Of a stretch of DNA of 64,000 bases, positions 17,116 to 26,621 are shown one piece after another; the first letter of the stretch is position 1, and each line of letters begins with the position of its first letter. A program made the translations under genes and the position numbers. Origin of the DNA: Streptomyces atratus (lineage in GTDB: Bacteria > Actinomycetota > Actinomycetes > Streptomycetales > Streptomycetaceae). Below the pieces are notes generated by a model. The model saw only the letters and a program-made list of their open reading frames with translations. It was not told where the DNA came from and did no database searches. The DNA lies in assembly GCF_014648655.1 (NCBI RefSeq), contig NZ_BMRN01000030.1, positions 26,695 through 90,694 of the forward strand, written 5' to 3'.

Positions 17116-18569
17116 CGGAGCACACGACTGAACAACCGGCCGGGTACGCGACCTCACAGAACCCGGAGGCGGACTTTCACGACAACCGCCGTCAGGTCTT
17201 GTACTGGCGCCTCCTCGCACGCCTCTTCGACCATGAGGAGCAGGCCTCGCTGGAATCGGCGAGCCTCGCCGTCGTCGATGACATAGGTCTGCCGTCCGCG
17301 CTGCTGGACCCGCAGGCATCCGTCGACTCGATCGTGCAGCGCCACCCGGAACTGGCTGCCGAGTTCGACGGTCTGATGGCGCCCGAGCCCGACGACGAAG
17401 GCGCATGCGGCCGGGCCGCCGAGGTACGGCGCGCGGCACTGGTGTCGAAGGTGCTGCTCAATGTCTTCGCCTCCGGCTCCGGCACGGTCACTGCCGGACA
17501 GCTGGCGCGCTGGCAGTCCGACGCCGGCTGGCTGGAGCGTGCGCTGGGCTGCAAGCCCGGCGAACTGCGTGGCGGCCGCGCCGGCGGCGGGGCCGGGAGA
17601 GGTGCCGCAGGACCGGGCGTCGGCCCGACCGTCACCGGCGGCCCGGGCACGAAGCACGATCTCGGCCGGTTGATTTCGACGATAGGCCCGGAACTCGGCG
17701 CCATCGAGGCCGACCTCGTCAAGCGGATGCACCTGCGCGAGGTCCTGGCCGATCCCAAGCTCGCCGCGCAGCTGACCCCGAGCATGTCACTGATCGAACA
17801 GCTGCTGCGGGACAAGAACAACCTCTCGGGCGTGGCCCTGGCCAATGCCAAGGCCCTGATCCGCCGTTTCGTCGACGAGGTCGCCGAAGTGCTGCGCACC
17901 CAGGTGGAAAAAGCCACGGTAGGCGCCCTGGACCGCTCCGTCCCGCCCAAGCGGGTGTTCCGCAACCTCGACCTCGACCGCACGATCTGGAAGAACCTCA
18001 CCAACTGGAGCCCGGAGGAGGAGCGGCTGTACGTCGACCGCCTCTACTACCGGCACACCACCCGCAGGACGACGCCCCAGCGGCTGATCGTCGTCGTGGA
18101 CCAGTCGGGCTCGATGGTCGACTCGATGGTGAACTGCACCATCCTGGCGTCGATCTTCGCCGGGCTGCCGAAGGTGGACGTCCACCTGATCGCGTACGAC
18201 ACGCGTGCCATCGACCTGACGCCCTGGGTGAATGACCCGTTCGAGGCCCTGCTGCGCACCAACCTCGGCGGCGGCAACGACGGTCCCGTCGCGATGGCCA
18301 TGGCCCGTCCGAAGATCACCGACCCCAAAGACACCGTGATGGTGTGGATCTCCGACTTCTACGAGTTCGACCGCTCCCAGCCGCTGTTCGAGGGTATTGA
18401 GGCCGTCCACCGCTCCGGAGTGAAGTTCATCCCCGTCGGTTCCGTCACCAGCTCCGGCCGCCAGGAGGTCAACCCCTGGTTCCGTGAACGCTTCAAGGCC
18501 CTCGGTACTCCGGTGCTCTCCGGCCACATCCGCAAGCTCGTCCACGAGCTCAAGACGTTTCTCGCTTAG
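17112..18569 (+). CDS. VWA domain protein of the MoxR-VWA system
   Basis: 485 aa. A helical N-terminal region (1-300) includes a short Gly-rich linker around residues 155-175. The C-terminal ~190 residues are a von Willebrand A domain: the MIDAS D-x-S-x-S is in RLIVVVDQSGSMVDSM (about residue 331), and the domain continues through LIAYDTRAIDLTPWV and VMVWISDFYEFDRSQPL. MoxR ATPases commonly act on or with VWA partners as metal-dependent assembly factors. The gene overlaps its upstream neighbour by 4 nt and is 12 bp from the ATPase gene. It is the counterpart of E. coli YehP by context and domain. Confidence 0.88.
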   Translation: MTEHTTEQPAGYATSQNPEADFHDNRRQVLYWRLLARLFDHEEQASLESASLAVVDDIGLPSALLDPQASVDSIVQRHPELAAEFDGLMAPEPDDEGACGRAAEVRRAALVSKVLLNVFASGSGTVTAGQLARWQSDAGWLERALGCKPGELRGGRAGGGAGRGAAGPGVGPTVTGGPGTKHDLGRLISTIGPELGAIEADLVKRMHLREVLADPKLAAQLTPSMSLIEQLLRDKNNLSGVALANAKALIRRFVDEVAEVLRTQVEKATVGALDRSVPPKRVFRNLDLDRTIWKNLTNWSPEEERLYVDRLYYRHTTRRTTPQRLIVVVDQSGSMVDSMVNCTILASIFAGLPKVDVHLIAYDTRAIDLTPWVNDPFEALLRTNLGGGNDGPVAMAMARPKITDPKDTVMVWISDFYEFDRSQPLFEGIEAVHRSGVKFIPVGSVTSSGRQEVNPWFRERFKALGTPVLSGHIRKLVHELKTFLA

Positions 18570-18581
18570 AAAGGCCCTGTT

Positions 18582-19694
18582 ATGTCCGACCTGTTGCGCG
18601 CCCCTGCCGAGATCAAGTACGCCGAGGAACTGGACTGGCTGGAGTCCATCGACGACAACCCCAAGCCCTTCTCCTGGCGTCTGTCCCCGAAGATGGTCCG
18701 CTTGTTCATCCTGGGCTCCGAGCGTTCCGACGGCCTGGACCGGGAAATCCCGCAGAAGTGGTACGGCGACCGCAGTTTCGTCGAGCGCTCCATCGTCACG
18801 CTGGCCTCCGACCGCGGGCTTCTGCTCATCGGCGACCCCGGCACCGGCAAGAGCTGGCTGGCCGAGCTGCTGTCCGCCGCGATCTCCCGCAACTCCACGC
18901 TGGTCGTGCAGGGTACGGCCGGCACCACCGAGGACCACATCAAGTACTCCTGGAACGTGTCCATGGTCATCGCCAAGGGCCAGTCGCGGGAGTCGATGAT
19001 TCCCTCGCCGATCATGACCGCGATGGAGGCGGGCGCGATCGGCCGTTTCGAAGAACTCACCCGCTCCACCAGCGACGTCCAGGACGCGTTGATCTCGATC
19101 CTGTCCGAGAAGTACATCTCGGTCCCGGAACTGGACAGCGACAACATCGTGTTCGCCAAGCCCGGCTTCTCGGTCATCGCCACCGCCAACAGCCGTGACC
19201 GGGGCGTCAACGACCTGTCCTCGGCGCTCAAGCGCCGCTTCAACTTCGTCCGCATCCCGGTGGTGACGAACAAGAAGAGCGAGGCGGAGATCGTCCGCTT
19301 CCGCACCGAGGAACTGTTGCGTCGCCATCAGATCGAGCTGGATGTGCCGCCGACGCTGCTCGACGTGCTGCTGCAGAGCTTCGCCGACCTGCGCGCCTCG
19401 GCGGCTGCGGCCGGCAGCGACGACGAGAAGCTGGAGTCCGCGCTGTCGTCCGCCGAACAGATCGGCGTGCTCGAGGACGCGATCCTGCACAGCAACTTCT
19501 TCGGGGAGCGCGCCCTGACGGCCCGTACGCTGGCTTCCTCGCTCGTCGGGTCACTGGCCCGGCGCGAGCCCGAGGACCTCGCCATCCTCAACAAGTACCT
19601 GCACGGCGTCGTCGAGCCGCGCAGCAAGGAAGAGGGCGGATCCTGGCCGGAGTTCCTGGAGGGCGGCCGCGACGCGATCGCCACCCTGTCATGA
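18582..19694 (+). CDS. MoxR-type AAA+ ATPase
   Basis: 370 aa, one AAA+ module. Walker A is LLIGDPGTGKSWLAELL (around residue 84-92). Walker B/sensor regions follow within RFEELTRSTSDVQDALISIL and SVIATANSRDRGVNDLSSAL; the arginine finger is likely in KRRFNFVRIP. The N-terminal ~60 residues (YAEELDWLESIDDNPKPFSW) are specific to this subfamily. It should hydrolyse ATP to remodel a partner, probably the VWA protein encoded just upstream. Counterpart of E. coli YehL by context. Its stop overlaps the start of the DUF5682 gene by 4 nt. Confidence 0.92.
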   Translation: MSDLLRAPAEIKYAEELDWLESIDDNPKPFSWRLSPKMVRLFILGSERSDGLDREIPQKWYGDRSFVERSIVTLASDRGLLLIGDPGTGKSWLAELLSAAISRNSTLVVQGTAGTTEDHIKYSWNVSMVIAKGQSRESMIPSPIMTAMEAGAIGRFEELTRSTSDVQDALISILSEKYISVPELDSDNIVFAKPGFSVIATANSRDRGVNDLSSALKRRFNFVRIPVVTNKKSEAEIVRFRTEELLRRHQIELDVPPTLLDVLLQSFADLRASAAAAGSDDEKLESALSSAEQIGVLEDAILHSNFFGERALTARTLASSLVGSLARREPEDLAILNKYLHGVVEPRSKEEGGSWPEFLEGGRDAIATLS

Positions 19695-22486
19695 GCAGCA
19701 CGCACGAGGGGCCCTTCGAAGCACTGCGCGGGCAGTTGCAGGAGGCCGCCGCGACGTTCGCCGACGGACCCGACGCCCTGCAGGGCATCCTCCTCGGAAT
19801 CGTCGACGACGTCGATCGCGCGGTGCGTGAGCCACTGGAGATCTTCCCCGTCTGCCACCACTCGCCCGCCTCAGCGGTTGCGATGGCACGCCGCCTGCGG
19901 GAGAAACAACCGAAGGTTGTGTACCTGGAGCTGTGCGAGGACATGGCGCCGCTCCTGACCGAACTGCGCAACTGCAAGCTCCCGGTGGCCCTCCAGGCGT
20001 TCGCGACCGAGGTCGACGGCTTCCCGGCCGAGTGGTCCCCGCTGTCGGTGGTCGCACCGATCACCGAGGCATCGGCCGAATACCAGGCGATCGCCTACGC
20101 CCTGGACACGCCGGGCGTAGAACTGGTCCTCGTCGACCGTTCCTCGGACCACGTCTTTCAGTGGGACGCGCGCGAAACGCACGCCGACGAACCAGCGGAT
20201 CCGGACGCACCGCGCGCCGAGGAGGAGGCCGCGCTGCACGGCGACGCGGTCGGCGTGGAGATCGGCGACCTGCGGCCCCGCTTCGCCGAACTGGAGGAAC
20301 ACCTGCTGCGCCACGGCAGGGTGCGGCACTGGTCGGAATGGTGGCACCAGTATGTCGAACTGCCGCTCGGCGACAGCGACCACGACACCTACCGCCAGGT
20401 CATGCTGCTGATCGGCAGCCTCTTCCGGCGCCTCGCACCCGGCGACCCCCATCGGGTGCGCGTGGACGAGGACCGGGAGCGCTACATGTGGACCAGGATG
20501 CGCGAGCACCTGTCCGCGACCGGCACCGATCCTGCGGACTGCCTCTACATTTGCGGCGCCTTCCACGCGGCCAGTCGCGTCGGCGAGTTCGGCGTCGACG
20601 GCACCGACACCTTCGAGATCAGTCCGCGCAGCGCCACCAAGTGGCAGCAGGGCTTGATTCCGTCCAGCCACGCGGCGATCGAGGCACAGTTCGGCCTGGC
20701 CGCCGGCTCGGTGTCGATCGCCGCGACGGTCTGGGCGAAGAACGTCAGGCGCACGCGCGTGGAGCCGTACCGCCTGGCGGGACAGGCGGGTGCGAAGAAA
20801 ACGAAGGCCAAGAAGACCGCGGCCGCGGCGGCGCCCGTACCGGCGGTCGGGCCCTCGGACAAGCTGACCGGCTTCCTGCAGCAACCGCCCGTCCTGGACC
20901 GGCTGGACGAGACCGAACTTCTCGGCTGGTCGGTGGAGATCGTGCGCGCCGCGCGCCGAGGCGGCTACCTCGCCTCCACCGCCGATGCCATCGCAGTGTT
21001 CGAGACGTCGATCCTGCTGGCCGGGATGCGTGACCGGGCCAGGCCCACGCCGTACGACTTCCAGGATGCGGCCGTCACCTGCATCGAGAAGGACACCGTG
21101 CCCGGCCGGCGCGACGTGCGCCGCCTCGTGGAGATCATGATGGGCGGCGACCGGGTCGGCCAGGTCGGCTACGAAGCGCTGCCACCCCTGGCCCGCGACG
21201 TGCACGACCGGCTCGCGCCCTTGAGCCTGAAGCTCCAGCAGCGCGGCGTGCAACGGGCGCTGCTGGACATCGCCTCCGAGCCGGAACTGGAGCGGTGTTC
21301 CGACGTGCTGTGGATGCTGCGGTTCCTGATGCCGCAGGGCGCGGCTCGGCCGATCATGGGCGAGCGGAGACTGGGGGAGCGGCCGATCCAGGAGTCGTGG
21401 GACCTGGCGCTGGGCACCCATCAGCGTGCGCTCATCGAGCTCGGCTACGAGGGCGTCAGCATCGAGCAGGTTCTGGAGCAGCGACTGCGCCGCACGGCGT
21501 ACGGCCCGCACGCCACCGCGGCGACCGTCCTGGAAGCCGTCGAGGACGCGACGTTGTACCTGTGCAGCCGCCGCCTCGCCGACGAGCTGGGCACACGCGC
21601 CCTGGAGGTACTGTCGGCCGAACGCAGCGTGGACGGCGCACCGGAGGTGCTGCGCCGGGTGCGGCGGCTGCTGGCGTACTACCGCACCAGCGAGCCGGTG
21701 CTGCCGCCGTGGATCGAGTCCTTCGTCAAGACCGGATACGCGCACTACTGCACCCTGCTGCCGACGGCGTTCACCGACGACGACGCCACCGTCCGCCAAG
21801 TGGCAGCGATGCTGGGCTTCCTGTTCAGCATGGAGAGTCTGGCGCTGTCACTGGGCTGCGACCGGGCCCAACTCGAGCTGGCCGTCGCCCAGTCGCATCC
21901 GCAGGACCCGTCGAAGACGGCGCTGCTGTGGGCGGCTCAGGTTCAGCTCGGGCACCTCTCTCGCGCGGACCTTCGGGCAAGGTGTGACGAACTGCTCGGC
22001 AACCCCTTGGTGATACCTGCCTACCCGCGCTACCTCAGCGGCTTCGTACACGCCCTGGAGCCCGTCCCGGGCCTCACCGACTTTGTCGTGGAGGCAGTCT
22101 CGAACGCGTTCGGACGGCTGCCGGACCCGGTGCTCCTGCCTTGGCTGCCGACCCTGATCACCACCCTGCGATCGGGCGGCGCCGAGCTGGCCCCGCTGCT
22201 GATCCGTGAGGCCGGGCGGATCTTCCCCGGCCGGCTCGCAGCGCTGGACGAGTGGGTACCGCCGTGGCGGTCGCAGCCGGAAGCCGTGCATACGGCGCGG
22301 CGCGCGGACGCCAGCCGTGGTTGCACGCTGCTCGCTGCCCATCCCGCGGCGTGCGACGCGGTGGCGAGCCTGCTGGGCTGTGACGGGACGTGGGAGACGG
22401 TGGATCCGGGTCCGTCAGGCGCGGCACTGGCCGGTCGCCATCCGGATACGGCCGTGGCGCTGGAGGGGCTGCTGGCCGGCGCGTGA
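19691..22486 (+). CDS. DUF5682 family protein (MoxR/VWA-associated)
   Basis: 931 aa. The N-terminal ~380 residues resemble the TraB/ChaN/erythromycin-esterase-like superfamily: EIFPVCHHSPASAVAMARRL near residue 50, VVYLELCEDMAPLL soon after, and CLYICGAFHAASRVGEFG near 285. A Lys/Ala-rich linker (KKTKAKKTAAAAAP) follows, then a long helical region of 550 residues with HEAT-like helix pairs and no motif. No signal peptide or membrane segment. The family is linked to MoxR and VWA genes in many bacteria (E. coli YehM is a member or close relative). The N-terminal domain could be the enzymatic effector; that is inference. Confidence 0.85.
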   Translation: MSSTHEGPFEALRGQLQEAAATFADGPDALQGILLGIVDDVDRAVREPLEIFPVCHHSPASAVAMARRLREKQPKVVYLELCEDMAPLLTELRNCKLPVALQAFATEVDGFPAEWSPLSVVAPITEASAEYQAIAYALDTPGVELVLVDRSSDHVFQWDARETHADEPADPDAPRAEEEAALHGDAVGVEIGDLRPRFAELEEHLLRHGRVRHWSEWWHQYVELPLGDSDHDTYRQVMLLIGSLFRRLAPGDPHRVRVDEDRERYMWTRMREHLSATGTDPADCLYICGAFHAASRVGEFGVDGTDTFEISPRSATKWQQGLIPSSHAAIEAQFGLAAGSVSIAATVWAKNVRRTRVEPYRLAGQAGAKKTKAKKTAAAAAPVPAVGPSDKLTGFLQQPPVLDRLDETELLGWSVEIVRAARRGGYLASTADAIAVFETSILLAGMRDRARPTPYDFQDAAVTCIEKDTVPGRRDVRRLVEIMMGGDRVGQVGYEALPPLARDVHDRLAPLSLKLQQRGVQRALLDIASEPELERCSDVLWMLRFLMPQGAARPIMGERRLGERPIQESWDLALGTHQRALIELGYEGVSIEQVLEQRLRRTAYGPHATAATVLEAVEDATLYLCSRRLADELGTRALEVLSAERSVDGAPEVLRRVRRLLAYYRTSEPVLPPWIESFVKTGYAHYCTLLPTAFTDDDATVRQVAAMLGFLFSMESLALSLGCDRAQLELAVAQSHPQDPSKTALLWAAQVQLGHLSRADLRARCDELLGNPLVIPAYPRYLSGFVHALEPVPGLTDFVVEAVSNAFGRLPDPVLLPWLPTLITTLRSGGAELAPLLIREAGRIFPGRLAALDEWVPPWRSQPEAVHTARRADASRGCTLLAAHPAACDAVASLLGCDGTWETVDPGPSGAALAGRHPDTAVALEGLLAGA

Positions 22487-22835
22487 TCTCGGCGGGGCGG
22501 AGGCCCGCGCAGCGGAACCGCCGTCGGCGGCGACCGGTGCCGCAGGCTCCCCGACGCGGCCCGGCACGCGGGCCCAGGTCCGGCCGCAGCCGGGCCGGGT
22601 CCGCGGTCAGCTGCCGGGCGACGGCCGCCGTCACGCCCACCCGGCCGGCCAGGGCCCGGGGTTCGGGCCGTGTCCGGTACATCCGGACGCACCCGGCGAC
22701 ATCCGATCACGCTCGAACTCGCTCGGTGCCGCGTGGTCCAGGGGCAGGAACAGCGGAGGTGCCTTGGTGCAACCATGCGGCCCGCAGATGCATCTCCATA
22801 ACTGAAGATCAAATGGTTTGGGAAGCGGGAGAACG
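22487..22835. other. Intergenic, no gene seen
   Basis: About 350 bp after the DUF5682 operon. Very GC-rich; the last 40 bp before 22836 are AT-richer and carry the GGGAGA ribosome site of the PBP gene. No recognisable coding frame. Confidence 0.4.
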
Positions 22836-24320
22836 ATGAACAGGCCGTTGCGGCACATAGCCGTCTTCTGCGGGCTGCTGGTGCTGGCCTTGCTGCTCCG
22901 GGCGAACTGGCTCCAGTATTTCCAGAGCGATGCTCTTGCCACTGACGAGCACAACCGCCGGGTGAAGATCGCTCAGTTCGCCAGCCCGCGCGGCGACATC
23001 ATCGTGGGCGGTGACCCGATCACCGGTTCGAAGGCGGTCTCCGGCACGGACTTCAAGTACCAGCGGACCTTCAAGCAGGGCGCGATGTACGCTCCGGTAA
23101 CCGGGTACGCCTCACAGGCACAGGGCATGTCCCTGCTGGAGAAGACGTACGACAGCGTGCTCAGCGGCCAGGACGACCGGTTTGCCTTCCGGCACGCCAA
23201 GGACATTCTCGCCGGCGAGCAGCGCCGCGGCGGCGATGTGATCACTACGATCGACCCGAAGGCGCAGAAGGCGGGCTACAAGGGGCTGACCGACCTCGGT
23301 GCCCGCGGCGCGGTCGTCGCTCTCGACCCGCGCACCGGAAAGGTCCTCGCGCTGGTCTCCACCCCTTCCTACGACCCGTCCGTCTTCGCCGGGAATTCGT
23401 TCAAGGAAGGCGACAGGTTCCAGGACCTCGTCGACGAAAAGGCCAAGCCCCTGGCCAACCGTCCGCTGCGCGAGACCTTCCCGCCCGGCTCCACCTTCAA
23501 GATCCTCACGGCGGCCGCCGCTCTGGAGAACGGTGTGGTCACCGACGTCGACGCGGCATCCGAGGCCGTTTCCCCGTATCCTCTGCCGCTCTCCTCGAAC
23601 AAGATCAGCAGTGAAGCCGGCGACGCGGTCTGCAACAAGGCGTCCATGAAGACCGCCATGCAGTACTCCTGCAACAACGTCTTCCTCGACGCGGCATCGA
23701 AGCTCGGCGCGGACAAGATGCGCGAGACAGCGGAGAAGTTCGGCTTCAACGCCGATGTCTACTCCGACGAGTTCGGCGACATGCTCGCCACCAAAAGCCT
23801 CTACCCGAGCCAACTGGACAAGCCCGGGACCGCGCTGACGGGTATGGGCCAGGGCAGCCTCACCAGCACCCCGATGCAGATGGCCATGGTGACCGCCGCC
23901 CTCGCCAACGACGGCAAGCTGATGCAGCCGTACATCGTCGAAGAGCTGCGCGGCCCCGACCTGTCGACCTTGGAGAGGAACGAACCGAAGCTCAAGAGCC
24001 AGGCCGTCTCCGAGGAGACGGCGAAAAAGGTCCAGGAAATGATGGAATTCACTGCCAAGGAGGGCAGCGCCCAACGTGCCCTGATCGACGGTGTCACGGT
24101 CGGTGGCAAGACCGGCACGGCGCAGCGCGGTGTGAACGTGAATGACGAGGTGCCGTACGGTTGGTTCGTCTCGTACGGCAAGAAGGCCGACGGTGCGTCG
24201 GTGGCGGTCGCGGTCTTCATCGATCCCACCGACATGGACATCTCCCGCTCGGACATCTCGGGCGGACGGCTGGGCGGACCGATCGCGAAGCGTGTGATGC
24301 AAGCAGTTCTGGGAAGCTGA
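22836..24320 (+). CDS. Penicillin-binding protein 2-type transpeptidase
   Basis: 494 aa from ATG 22836 (GGGAGA 6 nt upstream). A single membrane anchor (HIAVFCGLLVLALLLRANWL) is followed by the PBP dimerisation region (RGDIIVGGDPITGSKAV) and a transpeptidase domain with all three motifs: S-x-x-K in FPPGSTFKIL (Ser ~218), S-x-N in MQYSCNNVF and K-T-G in VGGKTGTAQRG. It should cross-link peptidoglycan peptides on the outside of the membrane. It resembles PbpA of the actinobacterial fts/rodA loci (class B), but here no rodA or pkn genes flank it, so it is probably an accessory paralogue. Confidence 0.93.
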   Translation: MNRPLRHIAVFCGLLVLALLLRANWLQYFQSDALATDEHNRRVKIAQFASPRGDIIVGGDPITGSKAVSGTDFKYQRTFKQGAMYAPVTGYASQAQGMSLLEKTYDSVLSGQDDRFAFRHAKDILAGEQRRGGDVITTIDPKAQKAGYKGLTDLGARGAVVALDPRTGKVLALVSTPSYDPSVFAGNSFKEGDRFQDLVDEKAKPLANRPLRETFPPGSTFKILTAAAALENGVVTDVDAASEAVSPYPLPLSSNKISSEAGDAVCNKASMKTAMQYSCNNVFLDAASKLGADKMRETAEKFGFNADVYSDEFGDMLATKSLYPSQLDKPGTALTGMGQGSLTSTPMQMAMVTAALANDGKLMQPYIVEELRGPDLSTLERNEPKLKSQAVSEETAKKVQEMMEFTAKEGSAQRALIDGVTVGGKTGTAQRGVNVNDEVPYGWFVSYGKKADGASVAVAVFIDPTDMDISRSDISGGRLGGPIAKRVMQAVLGS

Positions 24321-24573
24321 GGAATCAGCTCATTTGGTGTGTCTGCGGTCTGATCCGCCGGACAGAACCAGGGCTTTGTCAGGTGTATGGCAGGTCGTGG
24401 TTTTGGTGGTTCTGCTGTTGGTCCGGGGCGGATCAACCCGGGCAGCCATATCCGAGGTCCAGCCCGGCCGCGCACCTCGCCTCCCGAGGAGTCCGGATAC
24501 GCTTCGGTGACTATGACACCCCGGACACCCTGCATACCGCGTTCAGGGACGCCGACCGCCCGCGCACGTCACG

Positions 24574-24975
24574 GTGTATGAGGACGACCAGCATGTCGCC
24601 TTCCTTGACCGGTATCCGACAACGCCGGGGAAGGTGCTCGTGGCCCCAAATGCTCACATCGAGCACGCTGTTCGCGATCTGAATGAGTTTGCCTACCTGC
24701 GACTGATGTCGGTGGTCCGCAAGGTGGCCCTGGCGGTGGAGACGGTGATGAAGCCCGAGCGTACGTACCTGCTGTCGCTTGGAAGGCAGCAGGGGAATTC
24801 ACATCTTCATTGGCATATCGCCGGCCTTCCTGTGGGAACCCCGTACCGGCAACAGCAGTTTCACGCTTTGATGGCCGAGAATGGCGTGCTGTCCGTCACG
24901 GACGAGGAGTCTGCTGCGATGGGCGAACGTTTGCGTGCGGCACTTTCCGAGGGCTGGATGGCCGACAGCGAGTAG
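24574..24975 (+). CDS. HIT family nucleotide hydrolase/transferase
   Basis: 133 aa from GTG 24574. The histidine-triad motif is intact: GNSHLHWHIAGLP. Upstream elements VYEDDQHVAFLDRYPTTPGK and VLVAPNAHIEHAVRDL are standard HIT. The usual first 10-15 residues with a C-x-x-C zinc site are absent; the frame upstream is closed by TGA at 24514, so the gene may have lost its extreme 5' end. All catalytic residues remain, so activity on nucleotide phosphoramidates or dinucleotides is possible. The ~250 bp before it show no other gene. Confidence 0.8.
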   Translation: MYEDDQHVAFLDRYPTTPGKVLVAPNAHIEHAVRDLNEFAYLRLMSVVRKVALAVETVMKPERTYLLSLGRQQGNSHLHWHIAGLPVGTPYRQQQFHALMAENGVLSVTDEESAAMGERLRAALSEGWMADSE

Positions 24976-25064
24976 GCGGCGCTGGGGCGCTGCCGCGTGG
25001 CCCGGCCCCAGACGGTCGCCGCAGCCGCGACAGTCTCGTTCCCCAGGCCCAGTGCGATGCCGCT

Positions 25065-25480
25065 GCTGGTGCGCTCGGCTTCGGTACCGCTCCGCTCGGC
25101 AACATGTTCCGCGCCATCCCCGACGAAGAGGCTGCGGCCACCGTCGAGGCCGCCTGGGACCAGGGCATCCGCTACTTCGACACCGCACCTTCTACGGCGC
25201 CGGTCTCTGCGACGTACTGTCACAGCACCCGCGCGACGAGTTCGTCCTCAGTACGAAGGTGGGCCGCGTCGTCCTCGGCGAGATCGAGGACCCTGCTGCC
25301 CGGGACCTCGGCAAGAAGGGCGGACTCTTCGAGCACGGCCGTCCGAACAAGATGGTCAACGACTACACCGCCGAAGCCACCCTGCACTCCATCGAGGACA
25401 GCCTCGAGCGCCTCAGGACCGACCGCCTCGACATCGTGTGGGTGCACGATGTCGCTCAGGACTTCTACGGAGACGACCCC
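25065..25480 (+). pseudogene. Aldo/keto reductase remnant (D-threo-aldose dehydrogenase-like)
   Basis: Family sequence starts at GALGFGTAPLGNMFRAI and runs through WDQGIRYFDTAP. It then changes frame near 25190 and continues as FYGAGL, RDEFVLSTKVGRVVL and LRTDRLDIVWVHDVAQDFYG, stopping where normal members continue for another ~180 residues. The catalytic Asp/Tyr region (FDTAPFYG) is split by the shift, and the barrel's second half is gone. The 3' part runs into unrelated sequence. Not functional. Confidence 0.75.
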
Positions 25481-25739
25481 AGGGCCTTGCCGCACTGCAC
25501 CAGACACTCACCGTTGAAGCCGACTGACAGGCGGGCTGGGTTCCATGTCCCGGAGTCGTGCTCGGGGCGGGCGGCCGCCCTGGTCACGGGTGCGAGCGGG
25601 CGCTACGCCATCCTGGTCGGGTTGGACGATGCGGTCCGCCCTTCGAAAAGGGCGCCGACGACCTTGATGCCGATGGTGGTGTCCTTGACGGCGGCGTTGA
25701 ACGAGACAGGCTCCGGGTGGGTGTGATCGGTGAGTACCT

Positions 25740-26600
25740 CTATGGGGCCTGCTTCTCCTTGGGGTGCTGAGCGACTGTGCCCACGGCGAGGGCGTTGGCG
25801 GTTACGATCACGGCGATGGCCAGCCACGATGCCATGTCGATGTGCTGGTCCAGCACGAGCAGGCCGACCAGGGCGGCGAACACCGGGTTGACGCTCATGA
25901 AGATCCCGAAAAAGTGGGCCGGGATCCGGCGCAGCGCGAGCAGGTCAGCCAGGAACGGCACGGCGGAGGACAGCACTCCGGCGACCAGCGCGCACAGCAG
26001 AGCAGGGACGGTGGGGCGGTGGAGCCACAGGACTGCGACGCCTACGGGCAGGTAGAGCAGGCCGGAGACGGCCGCAGCCGCGGCCGAGCCCTGCAGACCT
26101 GGCAGGCGCTTGCCCACGGTGCGGTTGAGCAGGATGTAACAGCCCCAGCAGACGGCGGCGAGGAGGGCCAGACCGATGCCGAGGTAGTCGGTGCTCGGCC
26201 GGGGACGCGTGAGGACCACCACGGCCGCAGCGACGGCGAGGGCGCCGACCAGATTGGTACGGCGGCGGGAGCCGGCCAGCGCCACGGTGAGCGGGCCGAG
26301 GAACTCCAGGGTGACCGCGAGACCGAGACCGATCCGGTCGATCGCCATGTACAGCGTGAGGTTCATGGCGGCGAACACCGCCGCCAGGCCCAGCACCGGC
26401 CGCCATTGCGCGGTGGTGAATGACCGCAGCTTCGGCCGGCCCGCGCCCAGCAGCACTGCGGCGGCCACCCACTGGCGCACCGCCACAACGCCTACCGGTC
26501 CGAGGACCGGGAAGGCGAGGGCGGCCACCGACGCTCCGACCTGATTGGACAGACCGCTGCCCAGCATCAGGGCGATCCCGGACAACCGGGGCGGGTCCAT
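25740..26600 (-). CDS. EamA/RhtA-type small-molecule exporter
   Basis: 286 aa with ten predicted membrane segments in two EamA repeats, e.g. LVGALAVAAAVVVLTRPRPS and YLGIGLALLAAVCWGCYILL. The start MDPPRLSGIALMLGSGLSNQ fits relatives, which export amino acids such as threonine or homoserine, or other metabolites. C-terminal tail ends AQHPKEKQAP. It is divergent from a LysR gene with an exceptionally small gap (about 20 bp), which leaves almost no promoter; the true EamA or LysR start may differ. LysR control is the expected arrangement. Confidence 0.88.
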   Translation of the reverse strand: MDPPRLSGIALMLGSGLSNQVGASVAALAFPVLGPVGVVAVRQWVAAAVLLGAGRPKLRSFTTAQWRPVLGLAAVFAAMNLTLYMAIDRIGLGLAVTLEFLGPLTVALAGSRRRTNLVGALAVAAAVVVLTRPRPSTDYLGIGLALLAAVCWGCYILLNRTVGKRLPGLQGSAAAAAVSGLLYLPVGVAVLWLHRPTVPALLCALVAGVLSSAVPFLADLLALRRIPAHFFGIFMSVNPVFAALVGLLVLDQHIDMASWLAIAVIVTANALAVGTVAQHPKEKQAP

Positions 26601-26621
26601 CGAAGGTGAACGGAGCTTGAG

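Noticed and set aside
16134..18569. A much longer VWA protein starting at 16134
   Set aside because: The extra 325 residues overlap the 462-aa gene in another frame and are Arg/Pro-rich shadow sequence; the ATG at 17112 with a 4-nt overlap fits the operon.
17787..19490. 567-codon minus-strand frame across the VWA and MoxR genes
   Set aside because: It crosses two well-defined plus-strand genes and shows only compositional bias.
25603..25731. Short minus-strand segment reading VKDTTIGIKVVGALFEGRTA
   Set aside because: It looks protein-like, but no start, family or context could be identified, so no gene is called.
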